NCBI RefSeq assembly: GCF_963676685.1
Contig: NC_092346.1
Span: forward strand, 28,595,133-28,659,132
Origin: Mytilus edulis
Lineage: Eukaryota; Mollusca; Bivalvia; Mytilida; Mytilidae
DNA length: 64,000 nt
Direction of reading: 5' to 3'
Shown here: piece after piece, positions 10,641 to 21,900 of the stretch
How positions within the stretch are numbered: the first letter of the stretch is position 1
How the letters are laid out: every line of letters starts with the position of its first letter
Made by a program: the position numbers and the translations under genes
Notes under the pieces: generated by a model
Databases searched by the model: none
What the model was told of the DNA's origin: nothing
The model's input: the letters and a program-made list of their open reading frames with translations, nothing else

Positions 10641-11597
10641 AGGTTCTGGTTCTGTTCTCCTATGTCCTGGTTCTGTTCTCCTATGTCCTGGTTCTGTTCT
10701 CCTATGTTCTGGTTCTGTTCTTCTATGTCCTGGTTCTGTTCTCCTATGTCCTGGCTCTGTTCTCCTATGTTCTGGTTCTGTTCTCCTATGTTCTGGTTCT
10801 GTTATCCTATGTCCTGGTTCTGTTCTCCTATGTTCTGGTTCTGTTCTCCTATGTTCTGGTTCTGTTCTTCTATGTCCTGGTTCTGTTCTCCTATAACCTG
10901 GCTCTGTTCTATGTTCTGGTTCTGTTCTCCTATGTTCTGGTTCTGTTATCCTATGTCCTGGTTCTGTTCTCCTATGTTCTGGTTCTGTTCTCCTATGTTC
11001 TGGTTCTGTTCTCCTATGTCCTGGTTCTGTTCTCCTATGTCCTCCTATGTCCTGGTTCTGTTCTCCTATGTTCTGGTTCTGTTCTCCTATGTCCTGGTTC
11101 TGTTCTCCTATGTTCTGGTTCTGTTCTCCTATGTCCTGGTTCTGTTCTTCTATGTTCTGGTTCTGTTCTATGTCCTGGTTCTGTTCTCCTATGTCCTGGT
11201 TCTGTTCTCCTATGTTCTGGTTCTGTTCTCCTATGTTCTGGTTCTGTTCTCCTATGTCCTGGTTCTTTTATGTCCTGGTTCTGTTCTCCTATGTCCTGGT
11301 TCTGTTCTCCTATGTCCTGGTTCTGTTCTCCTATGTTCTGGTTCTGTTCTCCTATGTCCTGGATCTGTTCTCCTATGTTCTGGTTCTGTTCTCCTATGTC
11401 CTGATTCTGTTCTCCTATGTTCTGGTTCTGTTCTCCTATGTCCTGGTTCTGTTCTCCTATGTTCTGGTTCTGTTCTCCTATGTTCTGGTTCTGTTCTCAT
11501 ATGTCCTGGTTCTGTTATCCTATGTTCTGGTTCTGTTATCCTATGTCCTGGTTCTGTTCTCCTATGTTCTGGTTCTGTTCTCCTATGTCCTGGTTCA
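10641..11597. repeat. 21-bp pyrimidine-rich minisatellite, about 45 units, expanded only in unit A
   Basis: Tandem units TTCTGTTCTCCTATGTCCTGG (21 bp), with a common variant reading TGTTCTGG, plus a few short indels. The matching site holds one to two units in B (24425-24455) and C (35521-35556). The period is a multiple of 3, which opens all three + frames as heptapeptide repeats (FCSPMSW, VLFSYVL, GSVLLCP). These are shadows, not proteins, because no frame has a conserved partner in B or C. Confidence 0.95.
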
Positions 11598-11699
11598 AAA
11601 TCATTGATGCCCTACTGTTAATGACTAGAAAGCTATTATCTGTTTTCTTTAAATCGACATTGTTGTTAACGCTGTTATCGGTTATCAATATTTTAAATT

Positions 11700-12045
11700 G
11701 ACTGTAATCCTATTTGCTGACCTGTAAATAGAACTCCTACTGTCCCATTTTAAGATATATGAAAATATGTTTACTGTGACGATTTTCGGGATAAAGACCC
11801 TTTTGCATGATCACCAAAATATAGTGTAAAATATTCAATACCTGTATAAAAAAGATGATGTGGTATGTTTGTCAATAGACACATTTCCAATAAGAAACCA
11901 AGGAAGTATGTGTAAACAACCATAATCTTGTACGACCTTCTATCATGACCCAAAAATCAAAATGTAAAATGTTTTGCATAAAAATGGAAGTATAAATATA
12001 GAACAAAGGATTTTCCCGAATAAAATTGAGAATGGAAACGGGGAT
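11700..12045. other. Spacer after the 21-bp array, no gene seen
   Basis: AT-rich sequence conserved in B (about 24565-24900) and C (about 35765-36110) with small indels. Short open frames on the minus strand (11771-12199) do not persist between copies and look accidental. Confidence 0.55.
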
Positions 12046-12400
12046 GTGTAAAAGACAACAACATGACCATAGAGCTAGACAAAAGTAGAAGGCCACCAAT
12101 GGGTTTTAAACAGAGCGAAAAAATACCGCATCCAGAGGTAAACTGGTCCGTCGTTCTATCTATAGCTTCGCATCGCAGTGTAGCGACAAGTGAACACAAC
12201 AGGGGTCCAGTTTAATCCAGAGGCGGGCTTCAGACGGCCCTTACACAAAATGTAATCTAGTTCATTAAAAATGGATGTCACATTCAACTTCATTACCGTG
12301 ATATAAATCAACTAAAATTTAACAAAGGCAAGAGGCTTCTGACTTTTGCCAGGCGCTAAGATGAGTCGGGATTAAACATGTTCTGTAAAAATCAGGCACA
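12046..12400 (+). mobile_element. Dispersed mussel repeat fragment (unit A)
   Basis: Contains AGAGGCTTCTGACTTTTGCC and GGGATTAAACATG, in the order known from a common mussel repeat. Homologues lie at 25035-25395 (B) and 36115-36385 (C). A 76-bp insertion at 12139-12214 interrupts it in A and B only. Confidence 0.6.
12139..12214. mobile_element. 76-bp MITE with 9-bp target duplication
   Basis: The element runs from TAAACTGGTCC to GGTCCAGTTTA, an 11-bp terminal inverted repeat. It is flanked on both sides by ATCCAGAGG (12130-12138 and 12215-12223). Unit C has no insertion at the matching place (about 36200) and reads ACCCAGATG once. Unit B has the same element at 25122-25197. A 9-bp duplication fits Mutator-like elements, but no transposase is present. 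Confidence 0.8.
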
Positions 12401-12509
12401 AATAAAGTTGATCAACGCAAACAATTAATCAGATGAGCCTGAACACTTTTTAGATGAGTTTAGATAATAATTTCAGTGTTACCTAAGCATTCTGAATATT
12501 GTTTCTCTG

Positions 12510-13013
12510 ACAAAGGAGTAGGTTCACTATTAAAGACCCCTTTTTTGCCCCAAAATATAGCAGTTTTACAAAATTGTTAAAATGTAAACTTTTAGTCATT
12601 TATTGGATAGTAGAATGCTTCTGCTACATAAAAATGGGCGGTTTTTGACTATACAATGCACATATAGCACCATTAAGTCATGCTAACTACTGAAATTTTC
12701 ACAATTCTGGCAATTTAGTTAAATTTTAGACGGTTTCCATGTAAAACGAAAGTGGCCGCAACCGGATGCGACCACTTTCATTTTTGACAAAAACCATCTG
12801 AAAAGTGACAATTTTGGGCCTATTTGGTAGATTTATCATATATGAGCTTGAATCGGATCGCTTTTAATGACTAAATTAGTTAAAATCTTTTACATAAATT
12901 AATTGAATCAAATGAAATAGACACTTATGTGTTTAAAAAGTGGTCAAAATCTTTCGTCAGATGACCCTGAAATTCGAGGCCAAAATCGGTCCTTACCGGA
13001 CGTACTCCTTTGT
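12510..13013. mobile_element. 0.5-kb TIR element (unit A)
   Basis: The left end ACAAAGGAGTA and right end TACTCCTTTGT are inverted repeats. Unit B holds the same element (25504-25996). Unit C reads ACAAATTTGT at 36490-36499, as though only the outer 5 bp of each end remain. A hairpin with arms around GAAAGTGG and CCACTTTC lies at about 12728-12800; in B its centre is a perfect palindrome around GGCCGGCC. No coding sequence. Confidence 0.7.
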
Positions 13014-13671
13014 ACGAAACTGTAAATACTTTTCTTTTTATTCAACCAAATGAAACTCGGCCTTGTTTCTGTGCGTAAGAATTATGTGTCTTCATCAGAT
13101 TACTTTGTGAACAATTTAGTGCTGACTAAAAGGATGACAATAGTAAATTGGGGTGGGGTGGAGGGGGATAAGTAATAGGAAGGTCAAAGTGAAAGTTTTA
13201 AGCTTGGAATAGTTTTGAAATTCTAAAATTGATGGTAAAAAATTATTAGATGTAGATGTTCAAGAACGATTTTATTACAAAATTTTACAATAAAAACATT
13301 TTCCAAGAGTGGAAGGGAATTTCCCGTAAGATTAAAAAGTTAAGAAAATTTAAAGCGTCTAGTCACTTGCTGTATCTTTACGATTATTTTCAACATAAAA
13401 TTTTTGTCTGAACAGTTGTCATTTTTTTTTAAAGTTCGTAAGAACACTCAATACATATTTCACTATTTTATGGAAGGACAGAGAATGGAGACGAGATAAC
13501 CTAGATAACACTGACAGAAATAAAAAAAATAACTTTTGCATTTTATAATTTCAAAATAAAGTGAGTTGTCAAGGATTTTTTTTTATAAAGAATTAAGAGG
13601 GAGGGGTTAAATGATGTTCCTACTTGTCTATATTTGTATATATTTCATGAATAAATATAAAATATGCCTTT
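13014..13671. other. Spacer between the 0.5-kb element and the 59-bp array, no gene seen
   Basis: Conserved in B (25997-26653) and partly in C (36500-37050, then 39078-39203). It includes a G-rich tract, GGGGTGGGGTGGAGGGGG, near 13150. No coding potential recognised. Confidence 0.55.
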
Positions 13672-15970
13672 AGAGCAATTTGGACTTGCCGTGTTGTCAT
13701 GTGACAAATTTACCACTGACGAAATTCATCAGAGCAATTTAGACTTTCCGTGTTGTCATATGACATAAGCACTGACGGGATTCATCAGAGCAATTTAGAC
13801 TTTCCGTGTTGTCATGTGACATATTTACCACTGACGAGATTCATCAGAACAACTTAGACTTGCCGTGTTGTCTTGTGACATATTTACCACTGACGAGATT
13901 CATTAGAACAACTTAAGACTTCCCGTGTTGTCATGTGACATATTTACCACTGACGAGATTCATTAGAGCAACTCAGACTTTCCGTGTTGTCTTGTGACAT
14001 ATTAACCACTGACGTGATTCATTAGAACAACTTAGACTTCCCCTGTTGTCATGTGACATATTTACCACTGACGAGATTCATCAGAACAACTTAGACTTGC
14101 CGTGTTGTCATGTGACATATTTACCACTGACGAGATTCATTAGAACAACTTAGACTGGCCATGTTGTCATGTGACATATTCACCACTGACGAGATTCATC
14201 AGAGCAACTTAGACTTTCCATGTTGTCATGTGACATATTTACCACTGACGAGATTCATAAGAGCAACTTAGACTTTCCATGTTGTCATGTGACATATTTA
14301 CCACTGACGAGATTCATTAGAACAACTTAGACTTCCCGTGTTGTCATATGACATATTTACCACTGACGAGATTCATCAGAGCAACTTAGACTTTCCATGT
14401 TGTCATATGACATATTTACCACTGACGAGATTCATTAGAGCAACTTAGACTTTCCATGTTGTCATGTGACATATTTACCACTGACGAGATTCATTAGAAC
14501 AACTTAGACTTCCCGTGTTGTCATGTGACATATTTACCACTGACGAGATTCATTAGAACAACTTAGACTTCCCGTGTTGTCATGTGACATATTTACCACT
14601 GACGAGATTCATTAGAACAACTTAGATTTTCAGTGTTGTCATGTGACATATTTACCACTGACGAGATTCATTAGAGCAACTTAGACTTCCCGTGTTGTCA
14701 TGTAACATATTAACCACTGACAAGATTCATCAGAGCAACTTAGACTTGCCGTGTTGTAATGTGACGTATTAACCACTGACGAGATTTATCAGAGCAACTT
14801 AGACTTCCCGTGTTGTCATGTGACATATTTACCACTGACGAGATTCATCAGAGCAACTTAGACTTCTCGTGTTGTCATGTGACATATTTACCACTGACGA
14901 GATTTATCAGAGCAACTTAGACTTCCCGTGTTGTCATGTAACATATTAACCACTGACAAGATTCATCAGAGCAACTTAGACTTGCCGTGTTGTAATGTGA
15001 CGTATTAACCACTGACGAGATTCATCAGAGCAACTTAGACTTCCCGTGTTGTCATGTGACATATTTACCACTGACGAGATTCATCAGAGCAACTTAGACT
15101 TCCCGTGTTGTCATGTGACATATTTACCACTGACGAGATTTATCAGAGCAACTTAGACTTTCCGTGTTGTCATGTGACATATTTACCACTGACGAGATTC
15201 ATCAGAGCAACTTAGACTTTCCGTGTTGTCTAGTGACATATTAACCACTGACGAGATTTATTAGTGCAATTTAGACTTTCCGTGTTGTCATGTGACATAT
15301 TAACCACTGACGAGATTCATCAGAGCAACTTAGACTTTCCGTGTTGTCATGTGACATATTTACCACTGACGAGATTTATCAGAGCAACTTAGACTTCCCG
15401 TGTTGTCATGTGACGTATTAACCACTGACGAGATTCATTAGAACAACTTAGACTTCCCGTGTTGTCATGTGACATATTTACCACTGACGAGATTCATCAG
15501 AGCAATTTAGACTTCCCGTGTTGTCATGTGACATATTTACCACTGACGAGATTCATAAGAGCAACTTAGACTTCCCGTTTTGTTATGTGACATATTTACC
15601 ACTGACGAGATTCATTAGAGCAACTTAGACTTGCCGTGTTGTCATGTGACATATTAACCACTGACGAGATTCATCAGAGCAACTTAGACTTGCCGTGTTG
15701 TCATGTGACATATTTACCACTGACGAGATTCATTAGAGCAACTTAGACTTGCCGTGTTGTCATGTGACATATTAACCACTGACGAGATTCAACAGAGCAA
15801 CTTAGACTTCCCGTGTTGTCATATGACATATTAACCACTGACGAGATTCATTAGAGCAACTTAGACTTGCCGTGTTGTCATGTGACGTATTTACCACTGA
15901 CGAGATTCATCAGAGCAATTTAGACTTTCCGTGTTGTCTTGTGACATATAAACCACTGACGAGATTCATA
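13672..15970. repeat. 59-bp minisatellite, about 39 copies (unit A)
   Basis: Units contain GTGTTGTCATGTGACATATT and ACCACTGACGAGATTCATCA. Each unit holds the near-palindrome GTCATGTGAC, an E-box of the CANNTG type. Homologous arrays: about 26 copies in B (26654-28191) and about 22 in C (40242-41558). None is seen in D. Confidence 0.95.
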
Positions 15971-16454
15971 TTACTAATAAAACATAGTAGGTGCTGCCAG
16001 CTTACATTTGGTTTTTGAAATCTCAACCATCGACCTTTTAAATAAAAAAAGAACTAGAAAGTCCAGCCAAGGACGTTTTGCCAAGGACGTCATTGGTCCA
16101 GTTCAGAAAATCAGTATAGAAAAGGCCATGACTCTTTAAAATCAGTATCATAGATAAAACTAACAACAAAAAACAACAATACAATCACGTAAAATAAACA
16201 AAAGGTTGACCAGTCTTTAATTGGCCGATGTGATGATACCGATTTTTAATATAGGCCGGAAGCTCTGGTTTCGTTTAGGGTTGGCTTCGTTTCTGTAATC
16301 CTCAATTGCATTTTCTCTATATTTTATCACATCATTTAGTTAAATTTTTCTATTATTTGTTTTTTTAGCCATCTCATGATTTTGTATTTTTGGTCCATTA
16401 GTATCTATTCCTTATATTTTCAATTTTAAATGCAGACCGAAAAAACAATTTAAG
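15971..16454. other. Unit spacer, no gene seen
   Basis: Sequence shared with B (28192-28672) and C (41559-42049), including GCCAAGGACGT repeated within a short distance. No open frame is conserved among the copies. Confidence 0.5.
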
Positions 16455-17122
16455 TCCGTTTCAATATGTATTTAAAAATGAAGATGTTGTACGATTGCCA
16501 ACGAGACAACTAGATTCATAAGAGACCAAATGACATAGAAATCATAATTAACAACTATAGGTCATCGTATGGCTTTCAAGAATGAGCTAAGCCTATTCCG
16601 CATATATGCAGATTTAAAAGGCCCCGAAATGACGAATGTAAAACAATTCGAACGAGAAAAATAACGAACTAATTGAATTAAAATAATAAACGAAAATCGA
16701 ATAAACAACACACCAAGAAACGACAAGCACTGAATTACAGGCTCCTGACTTAGGACATGTAACGAACATACAAACGTGACAGTGCTAAACATGAATGTGC
16801 ATGGGAGCCAAACCCTCCCCTTAACCGGGGACAGTTGTTTACCAGTACAACTTAAGAACAAAAGAAAAATCAGTTGAAAAGGCTAACTCATCAGATGGAT
16901 ACAAATACTACAAATATCTATAAAAAAAATACAAAGTTGACGTGGCCGCATATTTGAATCTCCCAACAACAAAAAGACACAAGTACAGAGCTGAGAATAC
17001 CCGCAGTTACTGAAAGCTAGCTCAAAGCCAGGCCCACTAACAATAAATGAAAAAAAATCATGCATTCAAGACTAAATTATCAATCAGTACAGTGACATTT
17101 AACATCCAATGGATTTAGTGTA
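16455..17122 (-). mobile_element. Retroelement 3' end, minus strand (unit A)
   Basis: Homologous to the 3' non-coding part of the reverse-transcriptase fragment at 42185-43546. It reads on the minus strand and is heavily 5'-truncated, with no reverse-transcriptase coding left. The 99-aa open frame at 16562-16861 (minus) lies in this tail and is also found at 28786-29085, but the recognisable coding part of the family ends before it, so I do not call it a gene. Confidence 0.7.
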
Positions 17123-17159
17123 AAAAATATTATTTTAAAAAGCCTGAAAAATATGTTTA

Positions 17160-17410
17160 TGAAAAAATACCTGAGAGTGGTGCTAAAGGACACATACAGT
17201 TGTAATACCTGTTGTAGTATGCATATTGTGCAAAAATCAGCAACTTTCTAAAGTCTACTAAATTACAAGAACGGTAAACCAAAACTAGTATAACCGCATT
17301 GATCTGTGTCCACACTTGTTATGAAATAAAATTTATTTTGCGGCGTCGATACCGTCATAACTCTATATGATGTAAAGAAGATGTGAAGAAACTTTGGACC
17401 ATAGTATGGT
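17160..17410. repeat. Unit-end block shared with the ACBD3 upstream region
   Basis: Contains CATTGATCTGTGTCCACACT and TTATTTTGCGGCGTCGATAC. It recurs at about 29375-29620 (B), 44110-44375 (C), 48190-48450 (gene-free remnant) and 56455-56705 (immediately upstream of ACBD3). Either a repeat family or the ancestral unit border; the constant order of its neighbours favours the second. Confidence 0.75.
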
Positions 17411-17459
17411 GGCAATATGCGATCATTTCGCCTTTTCGTGTTTGCTCCTTTCACTTTGC

Positions 17460-17580
17460 AAACGCAAAATCGGGAAATCGAGAAATCGAGAAACCGAAAT
17501 CGTGAAATAGAGAAATCGGGAAATCGGGAAATCGAGAAATCGGAAAATCGAGAAATCGAGAAATCGAGAAAGCAAGAAAA
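17460..17580. repeat. 9-bp tandem repeat (AAATCGAGA type)
   Basis: Tandem variants of GAAATCGAG and GAAATCGGG. Shorter versions lie at 29690-29775 (B) and 44450-44540 (C). The open frames across it on both strands are composition artefacts. Confidence 0.85.
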
Positions 17581-17581
17581 T

Positions 17582-17898
17582 TCACAAAAGATGTTAGAAA
17601 GGCTATTTATTTAATGGACATTTCAGTTTTAAGAATAGTCTTCTTTTTTTACTTCAACACGTGTCAATGAAGGAAAAACACAATGAAATAAATGTATCAA
17701 TTTTGAATTCTATCATCATATTTCACATTTTTAAAATGTAATCATGCATATGAAAACAAAATTTCCTATTTGTAGAGCGTTGATAGAATTAAAAACTACA
17801 TCTAGTATGAAGCTCTAAAAAATGTACACACTGAGATGTTATAAAGTCAACAATATGCATAAATGAGCAACACGACGGGTGCCACATGTGGAGCAGGA
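17582..17898. other. Unit A right end, no gene seen
   Basis: AT-rich sequence shared with B (29777-30104) and C (44545-44914), ending in the mussel repeat GAGCAACACGACGGGTGCCA and AGCAGGATC, where the duplication junction falls. Confidence 0.55.
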
Positions 17899-17903
17899 TC
17901 AGT
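17899..17903. other. Segmental duplication junction A/B
   Basis: The mussel repeat ending AGCAGGATC at 17900 is joined directly to minisatellite sequence beginning AGTTTTCTGACAAACAC. The same junction recurs at 30106/30107 (B/C). At the end of unit C the repeat instead continues as TGCTTACTCTTCCGGAGCAC (44917 on), which is the uninterrupted form. Confidence 0.8.
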
Positions 17904-18099
17904 TTTCTGACAAACACACTTGAACAACTAATTGACAAACACTTGAAACACTTTATTAACTACTTTTTGGTCAGTTGTTGTCTTTTGACACATTCCATTC
18001 CAATTTATTTCCAATGAATACAACCAACGGCACAAGTTAGACAAACACTTAAACACTTTACAATTATTGGGCTTTATCACGCGAAAAAGGTAGAAGCAT

Positions 18100-18285
18100 G
18101 TAGCAATGAGTCCAAGAAAATTATGCGGCTACGCTAGCTGTTACCATACTTAGACGTCATAAATATCCCCAATGCCAACGTTATTGTCGAAGTATCGGCA
18201 ATACACTGCAGCAAGGAAGTTTTTAAAGTAAAAAGAATCATTCTATTCAGCTTTTTGAAGATAAGAAAATCGAAAGACAATTCTG
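18100..18285 (+). promoter_or_regulatory. Putative promoter and leader exon of gene B
   Basis: Homologous to the block upstream of gene A. The inverted repeat (18146-18155 with 18186-18195) has one mismatch here (ATACTTAGAC). The TATA-like ATAAATA is retained. The donor CTG|GTGAGT follows 18285. Confidence 0.45.
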
Positions 18286-18938
18286 GTGAGTAATGTTATT
18301 TCACTTTTTTCAAGGAATGTACTTTATTTATTTAGAAAAAACAAGCATAAAACAAAAAACCCGCATTTAAGAAATCGTGGTATGAGCTCCTATCAAGTCA
18401 CGACAATTTATTGTATCGCTAATACTTATCTAACATATTAAAACATCTAAGGTTTAAATAAATGAAGAATTAGTGTTTCCTCAACAAAACCTATGTATAA
18501 TTTTGTTACTGTTGGTCATTTTTCGCAGGTCATATGCAATCTACTTATGGTCAGACTTCTTGAAAATGCTTATTTAGCCAAATGTATTTAAAACTATAGC
18601 CTAACTACAGGAAAAAAGTTGGAAATACAAAGTGACTTGAAAACAAACACTGAACAGAAAACAAATGACCAACAGAAGCGACCACTGTGGTGAATGCAAT
18701 TTAATTTCTATAATGATTGAATGAGCGATGATTGTAACATACCTAGAAAAAAATCCTCTTCAATGTATATAAATATAGAAACAACTAAAAATATATTCAG
18801 TGAAACCATATTTGATTGCATTATTCAGCAGATTTCGAAATTTAAAAAAATGAAGGGGTAGGGAAAGGGGGTTATGATACAAAAGATTTCACGATACGTT
18901 TTTAACTAATACTTGGTTCAACAATTAATAGGTTGACA

Positions 18939-21900
18939 ATGGCAATGTCCACCCAACAAGAGGAGAGGGATCATTTTACCGTGTCCGGATTTTGTGAGGC
19001 CATTCTAAGTACAGCAGAATTCGAGTGTTCGCTTGAGGACATACTACACAAAAAGGCGTCTGAGGCAAAGAGGCTTATTTGGAAAATGGAATTAAGTATG
19101 TATTACCAATATCATATTCAAATCTTATTTAGATAAACAGGTCAATTATTCAATAAATATAGTCCGTTTTATTCTGTCACTGTATTTCGCTCTACACTCT
19201 GTTCTCAGTTTTGCTTCCTGTAATAATTCATTTGATAGTTTTCTCTTTAAATTCAAATTCTAGTTGTGTGAGGCACAACCCAAATGGGACAATTGCACAA
19301 TACCAAAATAATAACCTTCAGACATCTAAGGGTCAACATATGGCCTCCAATGAAAAACAAGAATATGTCAATAAGACAAAATTTGCGAATTTCTATTCGG
19401 TTATCCAACAAGAGCGTAAAATTTGAACGGTTAACTGATTCTATTGTAACAAGTTCAATATATTGAGAATAATTTCATGCAACATCTTCCTTAAAATTTG
19501 AGCAGACCTTCCTTATTTTAAAATCTAATTGATTTATTTCAACAGAGAGAGAAAATAAGGAAGAGCAGAAATCAGAAACAGACGAGGATCAAACAGAAAT
19601 TATGAATGAGGAAGAAAAGAAACCAGAAATGGATGTTGATATATCAACAGAGCAGAGAAGAGGTAATTTTCTTTCATATTTTTACGCAATTCAATTGTCA
19701 CCACATTTGCTTGTTGTGTACAAAATAAGAAGATGTGGTATGATTACAAATGTGACAACTCCCCACTCGAGACCAACTATATATGTTACCATGTGGCCTT
19801 TAATAATGAGTGTCACCCATACCGCTTATTCAGTGTATCTTTAATGAAAGTTTTAAAAAATTTCTTCACTGAGTATGACAAATCTGAATGAAAATAAGGA
19901 CACCTACAGGTGCGGGAGTTTCTCGCTACATTGAAGACCCATTTGTGACCTTCGGCTGTTGTCTGCTCTATGGTCGGGTTGTTGTCGCTTTGACACATTC
20001 CCCATTTCCTTTCTCAATTTTAGGTAAGCTATCATATCATCTCAGATGAAATTTTGTATTTTTAATTCTTAAGTTAGTTTGTGGCAATGATGGGACTTAT
20101 AAATATAAAGGCCGGAGGAAAAGCAAGTAAAAGCTTTGTCTTTTTTCTTTCTTTCTAGGAATTATAATTACAAAGCCGATCCACGTGCAGAGAATTGGAG
20201 AGAACCCATTGAAGAATGCCGTCGGACATATAAATAAGGTACAATAAAGAATTAAAGGGACATTATAATGGGGTAGATGTTAATGGTAATAAGAATCCAA
20301 TTTCTAAGTAGAACAGTGATTTCATTGCTGTTCTTCATATTCACGATGAAATCTGTTCTCATTTTAAAAATTCCTTTAATGTAACGTTGCAACACATTTT
20401 CTAAACGGTAAAAGCTAAAGTTGTTCCATTTTATTTTAGCCGAAGGATGTGCTTTCTTCGTGCTCATGTGCCTGATAGTCAGTTGGGTTTTGGGTGGTTG
20501 TAATGAAAATCAAGAGATTTTCAATGGTACATTTGAGCTTTATGTATGCCGTAAATCTTATTTGTTTCAAATTTATACAACTTTTTGACATTTCGATAAT
20601 AAACTTTTCGTTTTTTAAACGTATCTTGGGCAAAAGTATTCGTCACCTGCATTTTTTTTGCTATTATTTCATACAAAAACACATATTTTCAAAAAAATAT
20701 TTTGAGGTCATTTTTGGTTGGACTTTTATCAACAAGGCCTTTAAAGACGTAGAATTGTCTAAAGTTTGTTTAAGAAATAATTCATGGAAGCCATAGATTT
20801 GTTGGAAATTTACACATGGCCTGGGCCGTGATATTCGAATTTTATGCTGAGCGTTAGCGAGGGATAAAATTAACGAATATCACGGCCCAGGCCATGTGTA
20901 AATTTACAACAAATCTATGGCTTCCATGAATTATTTCGATTCTAATAGGACAAATACGATCATTAAAAAACTGAAGCGATGATGGGTATACCGTGTGTGT
21001 GGCTGTTCTATTTTACCCACTGTTCGATAAATGTAAAACAAATCTAATAAACCTGCATGAATGATTTCTTAACTAACCGCTAGAAAAAAAAATGTGATTA
21101 CTTTTTTTACTTCTCAGTAAACCCAACATTTGCAATTTTAAATTTACATTTTTTATCGTAAGCTACCGTTAAATTCACTGTTGACATGTTGTAACCAAGG
21201 AGCCGCCATGTTGACTTGTTGAAATTAGTAAATGTGCGAATAATGCAATAGAACAGAAAACAAGCAACACCTACCTCAATACTTTATTTTAATGCAATTG
21301 TATCCGAGTTTAGAAGGTATAAACGCAATAGAAAAACCTTCAGCTTTGACGTTTTCATTCGTATGACGTCATGTTTTGAAATGACGTTAATGCGCCAAAA
21401 TCATTACTGGAATTTCGCGGAATTTTCATTTTTTTTTTTTTTTTCCATTTTTCCGTTCTCTAATGTGTAAATTCTTTTTGTTATGCGTCAGAATCAGAAT
21501 AAATGTTCTGTAGGGTTTTATTCAATTGTAATTGTTGACACAGCGAAATCCACAACCGTTTACACATAGGTTACGATACATGTGGATTTACGTGGGAGGC
21601 ATATTTAAACAGCCATTTGTGTACATCTTGGAGTCTGCGCTAAGTATAGATATATCGAGAATTTTATCACGGTGTTGTTTACAAAGCGAAAGAAGCACGT
21701 CATATTAGAATTGTTTATTTGGTTTAAGTTTTGTCTTCAGGTGTTTTTGTTTTCTCTTGATGTGAACACATACAATACATTTTTATAATTTAATTTTGTT
21801 GAATACATAGCGAATTTCTGAACTGGAAGGATCAATAAATGACAAAGAAACGAAAAAGGACGAAAGGAAAATGAAAAAAGAACTTATGAAAGAGGAAAAA

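Noticed and set aside
10550-11701. Long plus-strand frames (up to 347 aa) and a minus-strand frame over the 21-bp repeat
   Set aside because: The 21-bp period opens all frames. The array shrinks to one or two units in B and C with no conserved protein.
13672-15970. CRISPR-like array
   Set aside because: The 59-bp repeats are head-to-tail with no distinct spacers, and the DNA is eukaryotic.
16562-16861. 99-aa minus-strand frame shared by units A and B
   Set aside because: It lies in the 3' non-coding tail of the retroelement family, beyond the natural stop of the reverse-transcriptase frame seen at 42900.
20494-20796. 100-aa frame in intron 3 of gene B
   Set aside because: It runs from intron sequence into the inserted hairpin element and is not kept in A or D.
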